From: JACDHG01 sp963815295
GTDB taxonomy: Bacteria > Actinomycetota > Actinomycetes > Propionibacteriales > Nocardioidaceae
Direction of reading: 5' to 3'
DNA length: 64,000 bases
NCBI GenBank assembly: GCA_963815295.1
Contig: CAWFFZ010000003.1
Coordinates: 62,001 to 126,000 of the forward strand
The notes beneath the pieces are model-generated. The model did not search any database. It was given only the letters and a program-made list of their open reading frames with translations, and was not told the DNA's origin. Numbering within the stretch: the first letter of the stretch is position 1; each line of letters starts with the position of its first letter. Positions 58,695 to 64,000 of the stretch are shown here, piece after piece. The position numbers were made by a program, and so were the translations under genes.

Positions 58695-59989
58695 TGGGCT
58701 CGGCGCTTGACGTGACGGCCGGTGATGTCCCAGGCGTCTACGTTGCCGTCGTCGACGACCTGTCTGCGTTCGGCCACGACCCGTGGTGGGTCATCCTCAT
58801 CAAGGTTGTCCTGGCGTTTGTCATCCTGCTTGTCTTCACCCTGTTCAACATCTGGCTCGAGCGTCGAGTTGTTGCGCGCATGCAGCACCGCATCGGCCCG
58901 AACGTCCACGGCCCGTTCGGGCTGCTGCAGAGCCTCGCGGACGGCGTCAAGCTGATGCTGAAGGAGGACATCGTCCCGAAGTCGGCCGACAAGGCCGTGT
59001 TCATCCTGGCTCCGCTGCTGGCTGCGATCCCCGCCTTCATGGCAGTCGCGGTCATCCCCTTCGGACCTGTCGCCGACGTGCCGTTCAGTGACGTGGAGAC
59101 GCCGCTGCAGCTGACCGACCTGCCCGTCGGAGTCCTCTACATCTTGGCGGTCGCCTCCGTGGGCGTCTACGGAATCGTGCTGGCCGGCTGGTCGAGCGGC
59201 TCGACGTACTCACTGCTGGGAGCGCTTCGCTCGTCGGCGCAGGTGATCTCCTACGAAGTCGCGATGGGCCTGTCGCTCGTCGCGGTCTTCTTGTACGCCG
59301 GCTCGATGTCCACGTCGGGGATCGTCGAGGCACAGCAGGACCTGTGGTACGGATTGATCTTGGCGCCGTCGTTCGCCATCTACATGATCTCCATGGTCGG
59401 CGAGACCAACCGGGCGCCGTTCGACCTCCCCGAGGCCGAGGGCGAGCTCGTCGGCGGCTTCCACACGGAGTACTCCTCGATCAAGTTCGCCTTCTTCTTC
59501 CTCGCCGAGTACATCAACATGGTGACGGTCGCGATGCTCGCCACCACGATGTTCCTCGGTGGATGGCGCGCTCCATGGCCGTTGTCGTTGTGGGAGGGCG
59601 CCAACGAGGGCTACTGGCCGGTGCTGTGGTTCCTGTCCAAGGTGATGATCTTCGTCTTCGTGTTCATCTGGCTGCGCGGCACCCTGCCACGGCTGCGCTA
59701 CGACCAGTTCATGAAGTTCGGCTGGAAGGTCCTCATCCCGTTGTCGCTGCTGTGGATCATCGCGGTCGGGACGATCCGCGCGCTCAGCCTGGAGGAGCCG
59801 ATCGACCGCCGCTACCTCTTGATCGGCGTGGCGGTCGCGGTCGTGCTGTTCGTTGTTCTCGGCTTCTTCGGCGAGGACAAGTCCGATGAAGAGGAAGAGG
59901 TGTCTCCCGTCAGGCACGACGAGATCGAGGGTGGCTACCCTGTGCCCCCGATGACCCCGTTGCCCGAAGAGGAGAACATCCGTGGCTAG
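58691..59989 (+). CDS. nuoH: NADH-quinone oxidoreductase subunit H
   Basis: Membrane subunit linking the quinone site to the proton channels. 432 residues, about eight helices. RIGPNVHGPFGLLQSLADGVKLMLKE and VGETNRAPFDLPEAEGELVGGFHTEYSSIKFAFFFLAEY are the Q-site loop signatures. A charged C-terminal tail of about 40 residues follows the last helix. GGGGAGGTGA precedes GTG 58691; ATG 58694 is an alternative. Confidence 0.97.
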   Translation: MMGSALDVTAGDVPGVYVAVVDDLSAFGHDPWWVILIKVVLAFVILLVFTLFNIWLERRVVARMQHRIGPNVHGPFGLLQSLADGVKLMLKEDIVPKSADKAVFILAPLLAAIPAFMAVAVIPFGPVADVPFSDVETPLQLTDLPVGVLYILAVASVGVYGIVLAGWSSGSTYSLLGALRSSAQVISYEVAMGLSLVAVFLYAGSMSTSGIVEAQQDLWYGLILAPSFAIYMISMVGETNRAPFDLPEAEGELVGGFHTEYSSIKFAFFFLAEYINMVTVAMLATTMFLGGWRAPWPLSLWEGANEGYWPVLWFLSKVMIFVFVFIWLRGTLPRLRYDQFMKFGWKVLIPLSLLWIIAVGTIRALSLEEPIDRRYLLIGVAVAVVLFVVLGFFGEDKSDEEEEVSPVRHDEIEGGYPVPPMTPLPEEENIRG

Positions 59990-60530
59990 CTTGAAGGAAC
60001 AGTTCTGGGACCCGGTCGCGGGTTTCGGCGTGACCTTCCGGACCATGTTCAAGAAGGTCGTCACCGAGCAGTACCCCTTCGAGAAGAAGCCGACCGCGCC
60101 GCGATTCCATGGCCGGCACCAGCTCAACCGCTGGCCGGACGGCCTCGAGAAATGCATCGGCTGCGAACTGTGCGCCTGGGCCTGCCCGGCCGACGCGATC
60201 TACGTCGAGGGCGCTGACAACAGCGACGAAGCCCGCTTCTCGCCCGGGGAGCGGTACGGCAGCGTCTACCAGATCAACTACCTGCGCTGCATCCTGTGCG
60301 GCCTTTGCATCGAGGCGTGCCCGACCCGGGCGTTGACGATGACGAACGAGTACGAGCTGGCAGACAACAACCGGGCCGATCTGATCTACGAGAAGACCGA
60401 CCTCCTCGCGCCGCTGCTCCCCGGCATGGAGAAGCCCCCGCACCCGATGCGCCTCGGCAACACTGAGGGCGACTACTATCGCGGCCTCGGCGCCAACCGC
60501 GACACCGGTGACGGCGAGGTCCCGGCATGA
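59982..60530 (+). CDS. nuoI: NADH-quinone oxidoreductase subunit I
   Basis: Ferredoxin-like subunit with clusters N6a and N6b. 182 residues: two CxxCxxCxxxCP motifs, CIGCELCAWACPADAI and CILCGLCIEACPTRAL. GTG start overlaps nuoH by 8 bp, stop overlaps nuoJ by ATGA. Confidence 0.97.
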   Translation: MASLKEQFWDPVAGFGVTFRTMFKKVVTEQYPFEKKPTAPRFHGRHQLNRWPDGLEKCIGCELCAWACPADAIYVEGADNSDEARFSPGERYGSVYQINYLRCILCGLCIEACPTRALTMTNEYELADNNRADLIYEKTDLLAPLLPGMEKPPHPMRLGNTEGDYYRGLGANRDTGDGEVPA

Positions 60531-61300
60531 TCGCCTTTTGGATCCTCGCGCCGATCATGATGGTCTGCGCTATCGGCATGGTGATGGCCCGCAAGGCTGT
60601 GCATTCCGCCCTGATGCTCGCCGTGATCATGATCGGTCTTGCGGTGCTGTACGCCGCGCAGGACGCACCGTTCCTCTTCGTCGTGCAGATCATCGTCTAC
60701 ACGGGAGCAGTGTTGATGCTGTTCCTGTTCGTGCTCATGCTGGTCGGCGTCGACTCATCGGACTCGCTGGTCGAGACCCTGCGCGGCCAACGAGTGGCCG
60801 CGATCCTCGTCGGACTGCTCTTCACCGTGCTCCTGGCGGCTGCAATCGCCCAAACGGCGTTCGGCACTGTGGTCGGGCTGGACGAGGCCAACGTTGACGG
60901 CAATGTCAACGGCATAGCTGCCGTGCTGTTCAGCAAGTACGTCTTCGCGTTCGAGGTGACGAGCGCGCTGCTGATCACGGCCGCCCTTGGGGCGATGGTG
61001 CTCGCCCATCGGGAGCGACTCACCCCCAAGTCGACCCAGCGCGACCTGGTGGGCCAGCGGATGCGGGACTATGCGGCCACGGGAGCCCACCCCGGCGCAC
61101 TGCCCAACCCCGGGACGTTCGCGCGGCACAACTCGGTCGACACCCCGGCGCTGCTCCCCGACGGAACGCCCTCGGAGCTGTCGATCTCCCGTGTCATGCG
61201 TGCCCGTGGCACGGTCCGCGACGTGGGCGATGGCACGGCTGCGGCCGGTGTGATCCAGCCTGGCTCCGACGACCGACAGATCGAGGAGGGCGACCGATGA
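60527..61300 (+). CDS. nuoJ: NADH-quinone oxidoreductase subunit J
   Basis: Membrane subunit, 257 residues. Five helices in the first 165 residues include LAVLYAAQDAPFLFVVQIIVYTGAVLMLFLFVLMLVG, which contains the pi-bulge region of helix 3. The remaining 90 residues are a hydrophilic tail, longer than in enterobacteria. Overlaps nuoK by ATGA. Confidence 0.95.
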   Translation: MIAFWILAPIMMVCAIGMVMARKAVHSALMLAVIMIGLAVLYAAQDAPFLFVVQIIVYTGAVLMLFLFVLMLVGVDSSDSLVETLRGQRVAAILVGLLFTVLLAAAIAQTAFGTVVGLDEANVDGNVNGIAAVLFSKYVFAFEVTSALLITAALGAMVLAHRERLTPKSTQRDLVGQRMRDYAATGAHPGALPNPGTFARHNSVDTPALLPDGTPSELSISRVMRARGTVRDVGDGTAAAGVIQPGSDDRQIEEGDR

Positions 61301-61596
61301 GCACAACGCCCTTCCTCGTCCTTGCCGCGATGCTGTTCGGTGTCGGGGCGATCGGGGTCCTCGTTCGCCGCAACGCGATCGTCGTGTTCATGTGCGTTGA
61401 GCTGATGCTCAACGCGTGCAACCTGACGTTGGTCACCTTTGCGCGGCAGCATGGCAACCTCGACGGCCAGATCGCCGCCTTCTTCGTGATGGTGGTCGCC
61501 GCAGCCGAGGTGGTCGTCGGGCTGGCCATCATCATGACCATCTTCCGGACGCGACGCTCGGCCTCGGTCGACGACGCCAGCCTCCTGAAGTACTAG
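61297..61596 (+). CDS. nuoK: NADH-quinone oxidoreductase subunit K
   Basis: Small antiporter-like subunit, 99 residues, three helices: FLVLAAMLFGVGAIGVLVRRNAIVVFMCVELMLNACNLTLV with the conserved membrane glutamate in CVELMLN, and FFVMVVAAAEVVVGLAIIM with the second glutamate. Overlaps nuoJ. Confidence 0.97.
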   Translation: MSTTPFLVLAAMLFGVGAIGVLVRRNAIVVFMCVELMLNACNLTLVTFARQHGNLDGQIAAFFVMVVAAAEVVVGLAIIMTIFRTRRSASVDDASLLKY

Positions 61597-61605
61597 CGGG
61601 GTGTG

Positions 61606-63468
61606 ATGGAACTCCTGTCCCTGATCATCGTGATCCCTGCGCTCAGCGCGGCTGTGCTGCTGCTGGGTGGTCGGCTGGCCGACTCGTGGGGTCATCTGCT
61701 CGGAGCAGCGGCACCGCTCGTCTCGTTTGTGCTCGGAGTCGTTGCGTTCAGCCGGCTGTCGGGAGACGACCGCGAGGCACTGACCGAGCACGTGTTCACC
61801 TGGATCGACGTGGCCCAGTTCCAGGTCGAGTTCGACCTCCTCTTCGACCCACTGTCGGCCTTGTTCGTGTTGCTCATCACCGGTGTCGGCGGCCTCATCC
61901 ACATCTACTCGATCGGTTACATGGAGCACGACGTACGTCGTCGGCGCTTCTTCGGCTACCTCAACCTGTTCATCGCCGCCATGTTGTTGCTCGTGCTGGC
62001 CGACGACTACCTGGGGCTGTTCCTGGGTTGGGAAGGCGTCGGCCTTGCGTCATACCTGCTGATCGGGTTCTGGCAACACAAGGACACCGCTGCCGTCGCC
62101 GCCAAGAAGGCCTTCATCGTCAACCGGGTCGGCGACCTCGGGCTGGCGATCGCCATCATGCTCATGTTCGCCACCTTCGGGACCACGTCCTTCGCCGGAG
62201 TTGAGGAAGGCATGCCGCAGGTCAGCGAAGGCACTGCGACGGCGTTGGGACTGCTGCTCCTGCTCGGCGCATGCGGCAAGTCCGCACAGGTGCCGTTGCA
62301 GAGCTGGCTGCTCGACGCGATGGAAGGCCCGACCCCGGTGTCGGCGCTCATCCACGCGGCGACGATGGTCACGGCCGGGGTCTACCTCGTCACGCGTTCC
62401 AACTTCGTCTACGAGCACACTGAAACGGCGCAGACGGCAGTGGTCATCGTGGGACTGGTCACGCTCCTGTGGGGCGCAATCATCGGGTGCGCCAAGGACG
62501 ACATCAAGAAGGTCCTGGCGGGATCGACCATGAGCCAGATCGGCTACATGATGCTCGCCGCCGGCATCGGCCCGGCCGGGTACGCCTTCGCGATCTTCCA
62601 CCTACTGACCCACGGGGCATTCAAAGCCAACATGTTCCTCGGCGCAGGCTCCGTCATGCATGCCATGAATGACGAGGTCGACATGCGCCGCTACGGGGCT
62701 CTGCGCGCCGTCATGCCGGTCACGTTCCTTACGTTCGCCTGCGGCTATCTGGCGATCATCGGGTTCCCCGGCTTCTCCGGGTTCTGGTCGAAGGACAAGA
62801 TCATCGAAGCTGCGTTCGGGGAAAGCATTGTCATCGGCATCGGCGCCCTCCTCGGCGCCGGGATCACCGCGTTCTACATGACCCGGTTGATGATCATGAC
62901 GTTCGTCAGCGAGAAGCGCTGGGCGAAGGACGCTCATCCGCACGAGTCCCCACTCGTGATGACGGTTCCGCTGATGGTCTTGGCTGTCCTGTCCGTCGGT
63001 GGCGGTGTGCTGCTGCTCAACGACTGGATCGGTGAGTGGCTAGAGCCGGTCGTCGGCCCGGAGGAGCACCATGACCTCCCCTTGCCGGTTTTCGGACTCA
63101 CCGCGCTTGTGTTCGGGGTCATCGTCGTCGGGATCGCCATCGCCTTCTACGTGTTCGCTCGTGACAAGATCCCTGTCCTCGCCCCGCCCCGTGTCTCTCC
63201 GCTTACCAAAGCGGCACGTTCCGACCTGTACGGAGACGCGTTCAACGAGGCGGCCTTCATGCGACCTGGGCAGTACCTCACCAGGTCGATGGTCTATGCC
63301 GACAACCGCGGTGTCGACGGGGCGGTCAACGGCCTCGCTGCCCTCGTCGGCGGCACCTCGGGTCGAGTCCGCCGCTGGCAAAGCGGGTTCGTCCGTTCCT
63401 ACGCGCTCTCCATGCTCGTCGGGTCAGCCCTGCTCGTCATTGCCGTATTGGCGGTGACGCTCGCATGA
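61606..63468 (+). CDS. nuoL: NADH-quinone oxidoreductase subunit L
   Basis: Distal proton-pumping subunit, 620 residues, with the Mrp-antiporter fold. LFLGWEGVGLASYLLIGFW has the conserved Glu, SWLLDAMEGPTPVSALIHAATMVTAGVYL the channel motifs with the His, and MSQIGYMMLAAGIG the second half. ATG at 61606 is preferred over GTG at 61603 since GGGGTG lies just upstream. Overlaps nuoM by ATGA. Confidence 0.97.
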   Translation: MELLSLIIVIPALSAAVLLLGGRLADSWGHLLGAAAPLVSFVLGVVAFSRLSGDDREALTEHVFTWIDVAQFQVEFDLLFDPLSALFVLLITGVGGLIHIYSIGYMEHDVRRRRFFGYLNLFIAAMLLLVLADDYLGLFLGWEGVGLASYLLIGFWQHKDTAAVAAKKAFIVNRVGDLGLAIAIMLMFATFGTTSFAGVEEGMPQVSEGTATALGLLLLLGACGKSAQVPLQSWLLDAMEGPTPVSALIHAATMVTAGVYLVTRSNFVYEHTETAQTAVVIVGLVTLLWGAIIGCAKDDIKKVLAGSTMSQIGYMMLAAGIGPAGYAFAIFHLLTHGAFKANMFLGAGSVMHAMNDEVDMRRYGALRAVMPVTFLTFACGYLAIIGFPGFSGFWSKDKIIEAAFGESIVIGIGALLGAGITAFYMTRLMIMTFVSEKRWAKDAHPHESPLVMTVPLMVLAVLSVGGGVLLLNDWIGEWLEPVVGPEEHHDLPLPVFGLTALVFGVIVVGIAIAFYVFARDKIPVLAPPRVSPLTKAARSDLYGDAFNEAAFMRPGQYLTRSMVYADNRGVDGAVNGLAALVGGTSGRVRRWQSGFVRSYALSMLVGSALLVIAVLAVTLA

Positions 63469-64000
63469 CCGGAAGTGAGACGACCATTCCCTGGCTCTCG
63501 ATCCTCATCGCGCTGCCGCTGCTGGGTGCGGGTGCGGTCCTTGCGACTCCCAAGGGGACCGTGCTGCCGAAGCAGGTGGCTCTCGGCGTTTCGCTGGTCG
63601 TGTTTGCCCTCTCGGTGGTCGTGGCCACGCAGTTCGAGGTGGACGGCGGCTATCAGTTCGTCGAGCAGCACAACTGGATCGAGACGTTCGGGGCCAGCTA
63701 TTCAGTCGGGGTCGACGGGCTCGGTCTCTTGCTGGTGCTGTTGACGACGATCCTGACCCCGGTCGTGATCCTCGCATCGTGGGACGACGCTGACGGCGGC
63801 CGGTGGAGTGCCAACGCCTTCTTTGCCTGGATGCTTGCGCTCCAAGGACTCTCGATCGGGGTCTTCAGCGCTACCGACGTCTTCTTGTTCTACGTCTTCT
63901 TCGAGGCGACCCTGATCCCCATCTACTTCCTGATCGGTGGCTTCGGCGGCGCCCGGCGGTCGTATGCCGCCGTGAAGTTCTTGCTGTACAGCCTGTTCGG
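63465..64000 (+). CDS. nuoM: NADH-quinone oxidoreductase subunit M (partial, 5' end)
   Basis: The first 178 codons of the second antiporter-like subunit; the gene runs off the window. Hydrophobic helices start at about residue 9. SVGVDGLGLLLVLLTTILTP is typical of NuoM, and FYVFFEATLIPIYFLIGGFGG carries the conserved membrane Glu. nuoN is expected beyond the end. Confidence 0.95.
   Translation, partial: MTGSETTIPWLSILIALPLLGAGAVLATPKGTVLPKQVALGVSLVVFALSVVVATQFEVDGGYQFVEQHNWIETFGASYSVGVDGLGLLLVLLTTILTPVVILASWDDADGGRWSANAFFAWMLALQGLSIGVFSATDVFLFYVFFEATLIPIYFLIGGFGGARRSYAAVKFLLYSLF

Noticed and set aside
1..64000. tRNA, rRNA, insertion sequences, integrases and prophage genes
   Set aside because: I looked for cloverleaf-like and CCA-ending segments, transposase DDE motifs and phage structural genes in the gene-free gaps and ORFs and found none I could support. 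tRNA absence should be confirmed with a covariance-model scan.

Overview
This 64 kb window is chromosomal DNA from a high-GC actinomycete. The gene families, the DisA/RadA pair, the F420-type oxidoreductase, menaquinone synthesis, a Rex-type NADH sensor and frequent GTG/TTG starts fit Actinomycetia. Overall style resembles Nocardioidaceae or Intrasporangiaceae, but no rRNA or other decisive marker is present, so the family is an inference. Coding density is very high, and nothing looks like a prophage, insertion sequence, CRISPR array or tRNA gene.

Layout. 1-0.85 kb: the end of a receiver-domain protein facing a NarL-type response regulator. 0.9-7.6 kb: mostly minus-strand genome-maintenance and metabolic genes (mutY, disA, radA, a methyltransferase, a VOC protein and a Cys-rich protein). 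7.65-19.8 kb: mostly plus strand, with ppx, a TIM-barrel protein, a TetR-linked ABC exporter, a biotinyl-domain protein, proline dehydrogenase, proC, a DUF445 protein, a histone-deacetylase-like hydrolase, a BldC-like regulator, the tiny bS22-like ribosomal protein, an epimerase and an acyltransferase. 19.8-22.9 kb: a BldN-like ECF sigma factor with a DUF5667 membrane protein, and a HAD hydrolase. 23-33.1 kb: acyl-CoA ligase, glutaredoxin-like protein, then rex-hemA-hemC-hemD-hemB and hemL, an almost complete route from glutamyl-tRNA to uroporphyrinogen III. 33.1-37.3 kb: System II cytochrome c maturation (TlpA/ResA-like, CcdA, ResB, CcsB). 37.4-48.1 kb: a threonine dehydratase-like enzyme and the menaquinone genes menA, menE, menC, menD, menF and menG (menB and menH are not in the window). 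48.2-49.4 kb: F420-type oxidoreductase and a small HTH/Clp-N pair. 49.5-64 kb: menJ-like reductase and complex I genes nuoA to nuoM (nuoM cut by the window end).

The genes form a coherent respiratory island. Rex senses NADH/NAD+. The hem genes make tetrapyrrole precursors, the ccs genes attach heme to cytochrome c, the men genes make the quinone, menJ saturates its tail, and Nuo oxidises NADH. A Rex-like operator precedes both rex-hem and menJ-nuo, which suggests one redox control point. From memory, gene order from about 6.8 kb onward matches the Mycobacterium tuberculosis Rv0495c-Rv0561c region in outline, with insertions and losses.

Most interesting items: the HTH/Clp-N gene pair behind a perfect palindrome overlapping a strong -35 box; the Rex-like site before menJ-nuo; about nine genes with a TAnnnT -10 box 6-9 bases before the start codon (leaderless mRNA); several intergenic palindromic repeat families; and an excess of the heptamer GGCATAC/GTATGCC that cuts across codon choice.
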